Assembly (NCBI RefSeq): GCF_028714775.1
Contig: NZ_JAQTLS010000011.1
Coordinates: 113,274-177,273, forward strand
Length of the DNA stretch: 64,000 nucleotides
Direction of reading: 5' to 3'
DNA from: Thiothrix sp.
Lineage (GTDB): Bacteria; Pseudomonadota; Gammaproteobacteria; Thiotrichales; Thiotrichaceae
Shown here: piece after piece, positions 46,526 through 55,195 of the stretch
Layout of the letters: each line of letters opens with the position of its first letter
Numbering within the stretch: position 1 is the first letter of the stretch
Made by a program: the position numbers and the translations under genes
Notes under the pieces: generated by a model
Told to the model about the DNA's origin: nothing
The model's input: the letters and a program-made list of their open reading frames with translations, nothing else
The model's database searches: none

Positions 46526-46577
46526 CTTGCTCCCCCTCTACCGCTTAGCGGGAGAGGGGGCTGGGGGGTGAGGGTCT
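46526..46577 (-). repeat. GC-rich palindromic repeat, copy 4 (right of the TPR gene)
   Basis: Read on the minus strand it gives AGACCCTCACCCCCCAGCCC and then CTCTCCCGCTAAGCGGTAGA, nearly identical to copy 3 but in the opposite direction. It lies four bases after the TPR gene stop. Confidence 0.85.
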
Positions 46578-46636
46578 TCTTACCACCGCCGTTTTGTTTT
46601 AGTATTCGCTATCGCCCTTAACACAAAGAAAAAGCC

Positions 46637-47080
46637 ATGCTGAAACGAGTTTTCCCCCTATTGTCCACGCTCTTGCTGCTGCAAGCCTGTAGCAGTGTCC
46701 CCGGTGTTATCGAGCAACCCAAAGTTTCCGTGCAGAATATCAGTTTGCAGGACATTTCCCTGACCCAAGGCACAGCACTGGTTACGTTGAATGTCGCTAA
46801 CCCCAATGGTTTCCCGATTCCGTTACAAGGCATTGAATACGGCCTGACGCTGAATGGTCGGCAAGTTGCTAGCGGCGACCAAGCGCAAAGCGTCACTATT
46901 GGGGCGCATCAGGAAGTGCCAGTCACTGTTCCGGTCAAATTGAATTTCGCTGAACTGTTGCAGCTAGCACCGGAAGCGATCCGCGCCCGCAGTGTGCAAT
47001 ACAACTTAAGTGGGGCAGTGCGCCTGCCATTAATTAAAGTGCCGTTCCAGCGTCAGGGCGGAGTAGGGGTGAAACGATGA
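46637..47080 (+). CDS. LEA14/WHy domain lipoprotein
   Basis: The 147-residue product has a lipoprotein signal ending in the lipobox LLQAC with acylated Cys18, and then one LEA type 2 (WHy) beta domain with [20 protein letters not shown] and the second strand block [15 protein letters not shown]. Such small lipoproteins are often linked to desiccation or envelope stress, but function is uncertain. Its end overlaps dcd by four bases, so the two genes are coupled. Confidence 0.85.
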   Translation: MLKRVFPLLSTLLLLQACSSVPGVIEQPKVSVQNISLQDISLTQGTALVTLNVANPNGFPIPLQGIEYGLTLNGRQVASGDQAQSVTIGAHQEVPVTVPVKLNFAELLQLAPEAIRARSVQYNLSGAVRLPLIKVPFQRQGGVGVKR

Positions 47081-47643
47081 GCATTAAATCCGACCATTGG
47101 ATACGCCGCATGGCAGCACAAATGGGCATGATTGAACCGTTCGAGCCGGGGCAAGTACGTACCGCGAATGGCGAAAAGATCGTCTCTTACGGCACATCCA
47201 GCTACGGCTATGACGTGCGTTGCGCCAACGAATTCAAGATTTTCACCAACATCAACAGCACGATCGTTGACCCGAAAGCCTTTGATGAAAAGAGCTTCGT
47301 CGATTTTAAAGGTGATGTCTGTATTATCCCGCCGAACTCGTTCGCGCTAGCACGCACGGTGGAATATTTCCGTATTCCGCGCAGTGTGCTGACGGTGTGT
47401 TTAGGGAAATCGACGTATGCACGTTGCGGCATCATTGTGAACGTAACGCCCTTAGAACCCGAATGGGAAGGCCACGTTACGCTGGAATTTTCCAATACCA
47501 CTACTTTGCCTGCGAAAATTTACGCCAACGAAGGGGTGGCGCAAATGCTGTTCTTCGAGTCGGATGAAGTGTGTGGCACTTCCTACAAAGACCGGGGCGG
47601 CAAGTACCAAGGGCAATTGGGCGTTACCCTGCCGAAGGCTTAA
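47077..47643 (+). CDS. dcd: dCTP deaminase
   Basis: Dcd deaminates dCTP to dUTP, feeding dTTP synthesis. The 188-residue protein begins [13 protein letters not shown] and has the [20 protein letters not shown] region with the phosphate-binding Ser/Arg, followed by the catalytic Glu in VTLEFSNTT. The start overlaps the lipoprotein stop (ATGA), giving translational coupling. The 3' end overlaps the convergent potB by four bases. Confidence 0.97.
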   Translation: MSIKSDHWIRRMAAQMGMIEPFEPGQVRTANGEKIVSYGTSSYGYDVRCANEFKIFTNINSTIVDPKAFDEKSFVDFKGDVCIIPPNSFALARTVEYFRIPRSVLTVCLGKSTYARCGIIVNVTPLEPEWEGHVTLEFSNTTTLPAKIYANEGVAQMLFFESDEVCGTSYKDRGGKYQGQLGVTLPKA

Positions 47644-48569
47644 ATCCCGTCATCATCCAAGCCGCCTTGCCGATTGATACGTCGGTTGGCAAGGAAATAC
47701 AGCCACATCAGCATCGCCATGATCGCAATCAGGGTGATGCTGAAAGCCGCGCCGAAAGGCCAATCCCGCACCACCAGAAATTGGTTGCGGATGATATTGC
47801 CCACCAGCAAGTTTTTCGCACCGCCGAGCAAGTCCGCGACGTAAAACATCCCCATCGCGGGCAGGAACACGATCAGGCAACCAGCAATGATTCCCGGCAT
47901 TGTCAACGGCAAGATAATATGGCGGAAGCGTTGCCAAAATCCCGCGCCCAGATCATGCGCAGCCTCAATCAGGTGTTTGTCGAGCTTGTCGAAACTCGAT
48001 ACTAGCGGCAATACCATGAACGGCAGCAGCACGTACACCAAGCCGAAAATCACCGCGAATGGGGTGTAGAGCAATTCCACAGGTTCATCGCTCAAACCTA
48101 AGCCGACCAGCACCGTATTCACCAGCCCCTTATTGCCCAACATCAGCTTGAGTGCATAGGTACGGATCAGGCTATTCGTCCAGAACGGCACGATCATCAG
48201 GAAGAGCAATACCCCGCGCCACAGTTTGGGTAATTTCGCCACGATCCACGCGAACGGATACCCCAACAGCAGGCAGATTGCAGTCGTTACCGTTGAAAGC
48301 CACAAACTATGCCAGAACACTTCGGCATACAGCGGCTCAAACACACGGGCGTAAGCATCCAGCGTCAAAGGCCACACCGCCAGATGTTGCGGGTCGGGCG
48401 ACATAATACTGGTCAGCAACACCAGCACATGCGGAACCAGCACAAACAGCCCCAACCAGAATAAGGTGAGGAAAATAATGCTGCTACGGAAGGAGAGGTG
48501 AGGCTTTATCAAGATTTTTCGCCCTGTGGGGTGGGAGTTGCTGCCATTATATTTCCCCCACAGGTACAT
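47640..48569 (-). CDS. potB: Polyamine ABC transporter permease, PotB-like
   Basis: The protein has six predicted membrane helices and the ABC-permease EAA loop in [20 protein letters not shown]. The overall layout matches PotB, one of the two membrane subunits of spermidine/putrescine importers. It is alone here: no potA, potC or potD lies in the window next to it, with dcd convergent on one side and a divergent GTPase on the other. The first ATG at 48567-48569 gives 309 residues; a TTG near 48506 would fit the usual PotB start better and is a real alternative. Confidence 0.82.
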   Translation of the reverse strand: MYLWGKYNGSNSHPTGRKILIKPHLSFRSSIIFLTLFWLGLFVLVPHVLVLLTSIMSPDPQHLAVWPLTLDAYARVFEPLYAEVFWHSLWLSTVTTAICLLLGYPFAWIVAKLPKLWRGVLLFLMIVPFWTNSLIRTYALKLMLGNKGLVNTVLVGLGLSDEPVELLYTPFAVIFGLVYVLLPFMVLPLVSSFDKLDKHLIEAAHDLGAGFWQRFRHIILPLTMPGIIAGCLIVFLPAMGMFYVADLLGGAKNLLVGNIIRNQFLVVRDWPFGAAFSITLIAIMAMLMWLYFLANRRINRQGGLDDDGI

Positions 48570-48623
48570 TCAATGGATAATGTGCGTCAGGATTGAAAAG
48601 GATTTGGAAGAACCCGTAACCCC

Positions 48624-50111
48624 ATGAAAATCACCTCCCGACTACGTTGGCTATTGGCAGGCGTCATTTTGATGATGACCTTGTTATTCCTGTTGTTCCT
48701 ATTTTTCGCCACCAAAAATTTCCTCGACTTGTGGGATCGCCTGCAACAAGTGCCCGTATGGTTGTTTTACCTCTATACCGGGCTGGTTGGCGCGGTCATG
48801 CTGTTCAGTGCTTGGGTTATTTACAAACTGGTGATGGGCGGGCGCTCTAAACCTGTGCAAGCCAAACGCCTCGAACCGATTACAGAAGCCGAGCTTACCC
48901 AAGAAATCAACCAAATCGAAGCAGCCGGGATGGATACCACCCCGTTAGCTGCGGAACTCAAGCGCTTAAATGAGCGCAAGGCGGCTGGGCAAGTCCACAT
49001 TGCGTTTTTTGGTGATGTCAGCACGGGCAAATCTTCCATTATCAAAGCCTTATTGCCGGAAGCGGGGGTTGAAATCAGCTTGCGCGGTGGTTCTACCCGT
49101 GACATCCGCGAATACACGTGGCTGACAGTGGCGGGTGACAGCCTGCTGCTGACCGACTTGCCGGGGCGTAATGAGGCGGAAGGTGGGTTGGATGCTGCTG
49201 CCCGTGATGAAGCGATCCGTGCGCAGATTGTGGTCTACGTGACCGACTCCGACTTGAGCCGCAGCCAGTATCAGGACATTCAGGAACTTGCTGCTTTCGG
49301 CAAACCGATGCTGGTTGCTATCAACAAAAGCGACCAATACAGCCGCACCGAACAGCAACAACTGGCAGAGCGCATCCGTGGGCGTTTCAAAACAAAGCCC
49401 GCAGAAGTGGTGTTCATCCAAGCCGGTGGGATGGAAGAAATCACCCGCATCTACCCGGACGGACGTGAAGAAGTGGTGCAACGTCCGCGCAAGGCCGACG
49501 TTTCCGCGCTCGCCAAGTATTTGCAAACTGAAATCGACCAGCGCCTAGAATGGCTGTCGCAGCAACGCGATACCAGTGTGTTGAATCTGGTGCAGGAAAA
49601 ACTTGATGTTACCCGCGCTACTTTCCGCATCGAACAGGCTAATAACCTCGTGCGCAATTACACCCGCAAGGCGATACTGGGGGCGCTGGCTTCCGTCAGC
49701 CCCGGCACTGACCTCGTGATCCAAGGTGTGATCGGCACGCGCATGGTGCAAGAACTCTGCAAGTTGTACGATAGCCCGGTCAGCCAACTCGATATTGATC
49801 AATTTCTCAATTTCAGCCAAGACCGCCTCAAAAAAAGTGTGCCGCTGTTGTTGGCGGTGGCGGGCAATGGTTTGAAAGCCTTCCCCGGTATCGGCACGGT
49901 CGCGGGCGGGCTGGTTCACGCGGTTGCCTACGGGCTGATTTTTGACGCGCTCGGACACTCCGTCGCAAATACCCTCGAACAACGCGGTGTGCTGAAAGCA
50001 GCCACGGCAGCAACGGCTTTTCAGGAGATGCTCAGTGGAAATCTGGAAGAACGTACAAAAACATTTGCCAGATTGGTTATTGAACAATATCGGGGCAAGC
50101 AAGACGGATGA
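48624..50111 (+). CDS. Membrane-bound DUF697 GTPase, first of a tandem pair
   Basis: The 495-residue protein has two N-terminal membrane helices (about residues 9-30 and 42-68) and a GTPase domain with P-loop GDVSTGKSS at residue 130, G3 DLPG and G4 NKSD. A C-terminal DUF697-type hydrophobic domain has ILGALASVSPGTDLVIQGVI. Proteins of this class are dynamin-like or Era-like membrane GTPases of mostly unknown role. The gene overlaps the next, related GTPase gene by 77 bp, so the pair is translated together. Confidence 0.85.
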   Translation: MKITSRLRWLLAGVILMMTLLFLLFLFFATKNFLDLWDRLQQVPVWLFYLYTGLVGAVMLFSAWVIYKLVMGGRSKPVQAKRLEPITEAELTQEINQIEAAGMDTTPLAAELKRLNERKAAGQVHIAFFGDVSTGKSSIIKALLPEAGVEISLRGGSTRDIREYTWLTVAGDSLLLTDLPGRNEAEGGLDAAARDEAIRAQIVVYVTDSDLSRSQYQDIQELAAFGKPMLVAINKSDQYSRTEQQQLAERIRGRFKTKPAEVVFIQAGGMEEITRIYPDGREEVVQRPRKADVSALAKYLQTEIDQRLEWLSQQRDTSVLNLVQEKLDVTRATFRIEQANNLVRNYTRKAILGALASVSPGTDLVIQGVIGTRMVQELCKLYDSPVSQLDIDQFLNFSQDRLKKSVPLLLAVAGNGLKAFPGIGTVAGGLVHAVAYGLIFDALGHSVANTLEQRGVLKAATAATAFQEMLSGNLEERTKTFARLVIEQYRGKQDG

Positions 50112-51429
50112 TCTGGCGGAGGCGCAACCCGTTCCCCCCACCACTGGCGAAACCCATTTACAGCTTGCGACCGAAAGTCTGCGCCAATTGCTGGAAGATG
50201 CACGGATTCCCGATTCCATCCGCACCAGCCTGAGCGACGATTACGCCCAAGTGCGCAGTATGCTCGACAAGCTGGAACACGGGCATTTGCACGTCGCGGT
50301 ATTCGGGCGCGTCAGCGTGGGCAAATCGTCCTTGCTCAATGCCTTACTGGGCAAAACCGCGTTCAGTGTCAGCGTGTTGCACGGCGAAACCCGCAGCGTC
50401 AACATGCAGCAGTGGGAAGAATACGCCGACGGCGGCATCTTCCTCATCGACACCCCCGGCATCAATGAAATCGACGGCGAAGCCCGCGAAAAGATGGCGC
50501 ACGAGGTCGCCAGCCGCACCGACCTGTTGCTGTTCGTGATCGACAGTGATTTGACCGATGTGGAATTCCAAGCACTGAAAACCGTGGCAGCGTCCCACCG
50601 CCCCTTGTTATTGGTGGTGAACAAAGCCGACCGCTACACCGAAGACGAACAGCGCCAACTACGCAGCATCTTACGCACCCGCACCCAAGGAATTATTGCC
50701 CCGGAAAATATCGTGTTTACCACCGCACAAGCCAGCCGCCAAACGGTGGTTTTCGTTGATGAAAAGGGTCAGGAACGCGAAGGCATCCGCGAGCGTCCGC
50801 TCAATGTCACGGCACTGAAATCGCGCCTGTGGGATATTGTCGAAGCGGAAGGCAAAACCCTTGCCGCGCTCAACGCCTCCCTATTCGCGGGTAATCTCAG
50901 TAACGAAGTAGGACAGCGTATCCTTGCCATCAAACGTGAATTGGGTGAAAAAACCATCCGCTTATACTGTCTCGGTAAAGGCATTGCAGTGGCACTGAAC
51001 CCGATTCCAGTGGCGGATTTGATTGCCGCTGCGGTGATTGATGCAGGCATGATCATCCACCTGTCGCGTTTGTACGGTTTGCCGATTTCACGCGGTGAAG
51101 CAGGGGATTTGGTGCGTACTATCCTTGCGCAAATGTTGCTGCTGATGGGGACGGTATGGGCGGTGCATCTGATTTCTTCCGCACTTAAATTGGGTACGGG
51201 CGGACTTTCCACCCTCATTACAGGGGCAACCCAAGGTGCAGTGGCGTGGTATAGCACATTGGTAGTGGGGCGCGTCGCCGAACAATGGTTGGCAAACGGC
51301 AAATCGTGGGGCGATGCAGGCCCGAAACTGACCGTGCAACAGATTTTGGATACACTTGACCGCGATTCCGTGCTTGCTGAAGCCCGCGAAGAAATCGTCA
51401 CTTACCTGCGCAATACTGTCAAAGGCTGA
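50035..51429 (+). CDS. DUF697 GTPase, second of a tandem pair
   Basis: The 464-residue protein has a GTPase domain with P-loop GRVSVGKSS at residue 91, G3 DTPG and G4 NKAD. A DUF697-type region follows with IAVALNPIPVADLIAAAVID and a further hydrophobic stretch, so it likely sits at a membrane through its C-terminal part. The GTG start at 50035 follows AGGAG by seven bases and lies inside the first GTPase gene, an unusual 77-bp overlap. It is related to, but distinct from, the upstream protein, which suggests a heteromeric pair. Confidence 0.85.
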   Translation: MEIWKNVQKHLPDWLLNNIGASKTDDLAEAQPVPPTTGETHLQLATESLRQLLEDARIPDSIRTSLSDDYAQVRSMLDKLEHGHLHVAVFGRVSVGKSSLLNALLGKTAFSVSVLHGETRSVNMQQWEEYADGGIFLIDTPGINEIDGEAREKMAHEVASRTDLLLFVIDSDLTDVEFQALKTVAASHRPLLLVVNKADRYTEDEQRQLRSILRTRTQGIIAPENIVFTTAQASRQTVVFVDEKGQEREGIRERPLNVTALKSRLWDIVEAEGKTLAALNASLFAGNLSNEVGQRILAIKRELGEKTIRLYCLGKGIAVALNPIPVADLIAAAVIDAGMIIHLSRLYGLPISRGEAGDLVRTILAQMLLLMGTVWAVHLISSALKLGTGGLSTLITGATQGAVAWYSTLVVGRVAEQWLANGKSWGDAGPKLTVQQILDTLDRDSVLAEAREEIVTYLRNTVKG

Positions 51430-51448
51430 ACACAGGAACTCAACACCC

Positions 51449-51943
51449 ATGCAAAAAAATGTGACCAAGACTGTTGTCGTGTTGGTAGGCGCTGGCCTGC
51501 TGGCGCTTTACCAGCATTTCCAGCAGCCGAATAATACCCAAGCTAGCACCCGCCCACCCACGACGGTTTCAACGCAAACCCAAGGCAGCAAGCCATCCAG
51601 CGCTGATTACCAACAAGTTGTTGAGAAAATCCGCAATTCCCGCAATAACCCGGACGCGAAATTCCGGGCAATCGTGCAGGGAACTGTGGTCAAGCTGTTG
51701 AAAGATGACCGCGAAGGCAGCCCGCACCAACGTTTCTTGGTGGAAATTGCGCCGGATATTACCTTGCTGGTTGCCCACAATATTGAGCTTGCCCCGCGAG
51801 TGCCGGTCCAGCAGGGCGAAACCATCACGCTCAATGCGGAATATGTGTGGAACGACAAGGGTGGTGTCTTACATTGGACACACCATGACCCGCAAGGGCG
51901 TAAAAGCGGTTGGATTGAAGTGGCGGGCAAGCGCTACGAATAA
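51449..51943 (+). CDS. DUF3465 family protein with N-terminal anchor
   Basis: The 164-residue protein has an N-terminal membrane or signal helix (about residues 7-24), a Thr/Pro/Gln-rich linker and a C-terminal DUF3465 domain with GTVVKLLKDDREGSPHQRF, VAHNIELAPRVPVQQGETI and the strong VLHWTHHDPQGRKSGWIEV motif. It is a small periplasmic domain related to OB-type folds by appearance; function is unknown. An AGGAAC site fixes the ATG at 51449, 19 bases after the GTPase pair, so it may belong to the same transcript. Confidence 0.85.
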   Translation: MQKNVTKTVVVLVGAGLLALYQHFQQPNNTQASTRPPTTVSTQTQGSKPSSADYQQVVEKIRNSRNNPDAKFRAIVQGTVVKLLKDDREGSPHQRFLVEIAPDITLLVAHNIELAPRVPVQQGETITLNAEYVWNDKGGVLHWTHHDPQGRKSGWIEVAGKRYE

Positions 51944-51945
51944 AA

Positions 51946-51964
51946 TGGGCGACCAAAAGCCGCC
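51946..51964 (-). terminator. Possible terminator for the Wza-type gene
   Basis: On the minus strand GGGCG...CGCCC forms a short stem with a T-rich nine-base loop, followed by ATTTTATT. It lies between the convergent DUF3465 and Wza-type genes, so it could end the latter. Confidence 0.4.
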
Positions 51965-51996
51965 CAAACAGTTGCCCGTGTCAGGCTGAAACTGGT

Positions 51997-52686
51997 TTAA
52001 AAGACTGAAATAGGGGCAATCAAGCCACGCAGGTTATCCATCATCACTTTGCCGTGAGAGTCCAGCACCACCACGCGGTCATCCGGCATCAAAGTTGGGT
52101 CAGGCGCTAAGCCTCGGCTGATGGCATCCAAATTGACCCGGTAACGTTGCACAACATTGCCGTTTTTGCGGAACAGGTACACATTGCCGTGATCAGCGAG
52201 TTTATCTACGCCGCCCGCCATCGAAATTGCTTGTAGCAAGGTGACTTCGCCCGTTACGGGGAATACGCCGGATTGCTGGACAGAACCTGCAACGGTGACT
52301 TTGTTGTGGGTGGACTCTTTGACAAAGACATTAACCTGCGGGTTATTCATGTAATCTTTTGCCAAACGTTGGGCAATAACCTGTTCCAGTTTGCTGGCAG
52401 ATAGCCCTTCCGCATGGACTGAGCCAATCAAGGGCAGGGTAATATTGCCGTCATTATCTACCCGCACGTCTTTGGAAAGGTCGGGGACTTTAAATACATC
52501 AATTTCGAGTAAATCGTGGGGTGCAATCCTGTCGCTGGTGCTTTTACCCAGCGATGTGGTGTCCATTGGCACATTAACCGGGGTCATGTGCGCACCATCG
52601 TAATGGCTGGGGGCGGATGAACAGGCACTCAACGTGGTTACTGCCGCACAACCCAGCAAGACTTTCGATAACCTTGTCATTTTCAT
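51997..52686 (-). CDS. Polysaccharide export (Wza family) lipoprotein
   Basis: The 229-residue lipoprotein has its lipobox LSAC at Cys22 and a Poly_export domain (about residues 50-135) with IAPHDLLEIDVFKVPDLSKD and VDNDGNITLPLIGSVHAEGL. An SLBB-type segment follows with VTVAGSVQQSGVFPV. Full-length Wza has more SLBB domains and forms the outer-membrane capsule channel; this shorter form is common in exopolysaccharide loci. Here it stands near galE but without a tyrosine kinase or polymerase, so the polysaccharide system must be elsewhere or the protein acts alone. Confidence 0.87.
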   Translation of the reverse strand: MKMTRLSKVLLGCAAVTTLSACSSAPSHYDGAHMTPVNVPMDTTSLGKSTSDRIAPHDLLEIDVFKVPDLSKDVRVDNDGNITLPLIGSVHAEGLSASKLEQVIAQRLAKDYMNNPQVNVFVKESTHNKVTVAGSVQQSGVFPVTGEVTLLQAISMAGGVDKLADHGNVYLFRKNGNVVQRYRVNLDAISRGLAPDPTLMPDDRVVVLDSHGKVMMDNLRGLIAPISVF

Positions 52687-52809
52687 TGGATTAGTTTCCT
52701 GTTTATTGTTTTTGCTTCATGTTTGGAATACTACGCTGCCCCAGCGCCTGCTGCGCTTAGCTGCCAGCCGAACGCAAACAAAACACAGACGACAGGAAAC
52801 CGCTCCTGA

Positions 52810-53841
52810 TCAGCTATAACCTTGGGGGTTATTGCTTTGCCAGTACCATGCATCCCGGCACATGTCTTCCAGCGTTTTTTCCGCCTGCCAGTGGATGAGT
52901 TCCTGTGCCAATGCGGGGTCAGCGTAGCAACAGGCAATATCACCGGCACGGCGGGCAACGATGCGGTAGGGAATTTCCCGACCGCTGGCTAGCGCAAAGG
53001 CTTTCGCCATGTCCAGCACCGAATAGCCTTGCCCCGTACCGAGGTTGATGGTCAGCAAGTTGGGCACATCGCCGCGTAGGAAGGCTTGCAGCGCTTTCAC
53101 ATGTCCTTTCGCCAAGTCAACGACATGGATGTAATCACGTACCCCCGTGCCATCAGGGGTGGGGTAATCGCCGCCAAAGACGGACAGGTATTCATACGTA
53201 CCCACCGCGACGCGGGCGATATAGGGCATCAGGTTGTTAGGGATGCCTTGCGGGTCTTCACCAATCTTGCCGCTGCGATGTGCGCCGACAGGGTTGAAAT
53301 AGCGCAACAGAGCCACTTTCCACGCGGGGTCTGCTTTGTACAAATCGCCGAGCATTTCCTCAATCATCAGCTTGGAACGTCCGTAAGGGTTGGTGGCGGA
53401 AAGCGGGAAATGTTCTTGTATCGGCGTGGTGTGCGGGTCGCCATATACGGTGGCAGACGAACTGAATACGATGTTTTTTACCCGGTGGCGTTGCATCGCT
53501 TGCAAGAGGGTGATGGTTCCGGCGACATTGTTGTCGTAATAGGCCAGCGGTTGTTCCACCGATTCGCCGACGGCTTTGAGTCCGGCAAAGTGGATGACAC
53601 TGTAAATGTCATGCGCTTGAAAAATTTTATCCAGCAAGACGGGATCGCGGATGTCGCCTTGGTAAAACGGGATATTGTCCTGCCCGGTAATTTCAGTGAC
53701 CCGGCGCGTGGATTCTGGTGAACTGTTGCAGAGGTTATCCAGCACGATGACGTGGAAACCCGCTTCGATCAGTTCCACACAGGTATGGGAACCGATATAG
53801 CCTGCGCCACCCGTCACCAAAATTGTTTTGTTTGCTTCCAT
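52810..53841 (-). CDS. galE: UDP-glucose 4-epimerase
   Basis: GalE interconverts UDP-glucose and UDP-galactose with bound NAD. The 343-residue protein has the Rossmann motif [10 protein letters not shown], the catalytic Ser in [11 protein letters not shown] and Tyr-x-x-x-Lys in YGRSK. I chose the ATG at 53839-53841; a longer reading from 53868 is not needed. Proximity to a Wza-type export lipoprotein suggests a role in supplying sugar nucleotides for surface polysaccharide. An 11-base inverted repeat lies just upstream. Confidence 0.96.
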   Translation of the reverse strand: MEANKTILVTGGAGYIGSHTCVELIEAGFHVIVLDNLCNSSPESTRRVTEITGQDNIPFYQGDIRDPVLLDKIFQAHDIYSVIHFAGLKAVGESVEQPLAYYDNNVAGTITLLQAMQRHRVKNIVFSSSATVYGDPHTTPIQEHFPLSATNPYGRSKLMIEEMLGDLYKADPAWKVALLRYFNPVGAHRSGKIGEDPQGIPNNLMPYIARVAVGTYEYLSVFGGDYPTPDGTGVRDYIHVVDLAKGHVKALQAFLRGDVPNLLTINLGTGQGYSVLDMAKAFALASGREIPYRIVARRAGDIACCYADPALAQELIHWQAEKTLEDMCRDAWYWQSNNPQGYS

Positions 53842-53854
53842 ATTGACTCTCAGA

Positions 53855-53891
53855 TTAGGCAAGCGCACCTGAGGTAAGTACGCTTGCCTAA
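53855..53891. repeat. Inverted repeat between galE and the ComEA-like gene
   Basis: TTAGGCAAGCG and CGCTTGCCTAA are perfect 11-base arms with 15 bases between. It could be a terminator-like hairpin for the upstream minus-strand ComEA-like gene or an operator at the galE promoter. There is no U-run. Confidence 0.6.
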
Positions 53892-53907
53892 GGGTAGCAA
53901 AAACAAA

Positions 53908-54321
53908 TTAAGATTTGTCTGCTTTCGCTGCCCCTTTGTCCGATACTTTGTCAGCAGGCGCGGCTTTGGCATCGGCTTTGTCTGTTTTGCTGTCAGTGCT
54001 TGTTTCGGCCTTGTCCGCTACTTTTTCCTTGCTGGAAGTTTCTGCAACCGTGCTCGCACCTTCCGTCAGGGAAATGTCAGCCTTGATTTTGTCGAACAGC
54101 TTATCGCCAATGCCTTTGACTTCTTTCAGGTCTTCCAGCGTCTTGAATTCGCCGTGTTCGGTGCGGTAGGTAACGATGGCTTCCGCTTTTTTTGCACCGA
54201 TGCCGTCCAATGTGTCGAAAGTGGCCGCATCTGCTTTGTTGATGTTAACCATCTCAGCGAAAGCCGCAGGGGGCGCAAATAGGGAAGCCAGCAGTGTGGC
54301 GGTAAAGATGACTCTCTTCAT
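53908..54321 (-). CDS. ComEA-like secreted helix-hairpin-helix protein
   Basis: The 137-residue protein has a signal peptide (about residues 1-22), a ComEA-type double HhH DNA-binding domain with VNINKADAATFDTLDGIGAK and DLKEVKGIGDKLFDKIKADI, and then a low-complexity tail of about 50 residues rich in Lys, Ala, Asp and Ser. ComEA binds DNA in the periplasm during natural transformation. The type IV pilus genes at the start of the window fit that idea. The long charged tail is not usual for minimal ComEA proteins. Confidence 0.88.
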   Translation of the reverse strand: MKRVIFTATLLASLFAPPAAFAEMVNINKADAATFDTLDGIGAKKAEAIVTYRTEHGEFKTLEDLKEVKGIGDKLFDKIKADISLTEGASTVAETSSKEKVADKAETSTDSKTDKADAKAAPADKVSDKGAAKADKS

Positions 54322-54514
54322 GGGTTGTTCCTTTTATTGGAATAATGTTTTAGGTTATTTGTCGGTGTGCAATTTCCCATATCGCCCTGCTTTTGCGAAT
54401 ATTTTTCTGGATAATCGGCTGGATAACTTTTAAGCCGTGAGATGGTACGGTTTAGTGGATTTTTCGGTGCGTCTTGGTTTATCTTGCTGCACACATTCAT
54501 TGCAGGAGTCAGCC

Positions 54515-55189
54515 ATGCACAAACCCTACATCAAAAAAATCTTATCTTATTCAATGGTCGGTAGTCTCGGCCTGACCATCGTTGCCAGCTTGCAAGGTTG
54601 TGGTGGCGACCAACCTCCTACGCCGCCGAAGGATCAAGCCGCTGGGACGATTGCGGATGCAGCCAAGGGCGAAGGTGTGTTCATGGTGATCCAGCAAACA
54701 GGTAAGAACCCTGACACGTTCGAGTTGAAGGAAAAGTACCCTGCCAGCGAAACCCGCGCCATCCTCAAAGACATGGACGGCAAAGAGCGCATCCTGACGC
54801 AAGACGAACTGAAAAAAATGGCGGAAGAGGAAGCCAAAAAAGTTGAAGATGGCACATCCAAACTTGCCCAACCTGCGGCAGAAAACCAAGGCTTGAGCTT
54901 GGGTGAAACCATTCTGGCTTCCGCTGCGGGTGCTTTGGTTGGTGGCATGATCGCCAATAAACTGATGGGCAATTCAAACTACCAACAGCATCAGCAATAC
55001 CAGCAACAACGGGCACAATCCAGCATCAGCCGTCCCGCTGGTGGTATGGATACCCGAGGCGTGAACCAAGGCGCGAGCCAGCCCAAGTCAGGGTTCTTTG
55101 GCAGTAATAGTGCAGGAAATCCTAGCAATGGCTCATCCAGCAGTTCGGCTGGTGGCAGTTCCGTTGGCGGCAGTTCAGCGGGTGGTTAA
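54515..55189 (+). CDS. UPF0323 family lipoprotein
   Basis: The 224-residue lipoprotein has a lipobox ending at Cys29 (SLQGC). Its conserved region recalls the UPF0323 family known from Helicobacter: KGEGVFMVIQQTG, KYPASETRAILKDMDGKERI and KKVEDGTSKL. A glycine-rich hydrophobic motif ASAAGALVGGMIANKLMG and a Gln/Ser/Gly-rich tail follow. I chose the ATG at 54515, after GCAGGAG. It is followed six bases later by an ATP-grasp enzyme of the glutathionylspermidine synthase type, an order also known for UPF0323 and for the ygiB-ygiC pair. Function unknown. Confidence 0.82.
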   Translation: MHKPYIKKILSYSMVGSLGLTIVASLQGCGGDQPPTPPKDQAAGTIADAAKGEGVFMVIQQTGKNPDTFELKEKYPASETRAILKDMDGKERILTQDELKKMAEEEAKKVEDGTSKLAQPAAENQGLSLGETILASAAGALVGGMIANKLMGNSNYQQHQQYQQQRAQSSISRPAGGMDTRGVNQGASQPKSGFFGSNSAGNPSNGSSSSSAGGSSVGGSSAGG

Positions 55190-55195
55190 TACATA

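Noticed and set aside
44321..46577. Reading the repeat-flanked TPR gene as an insertion sequence
   Set aside because: No transposase or target duplication is visible, and the same repeats occur elsewhere without such a gene, so they are reported as dispersed repeats instead.
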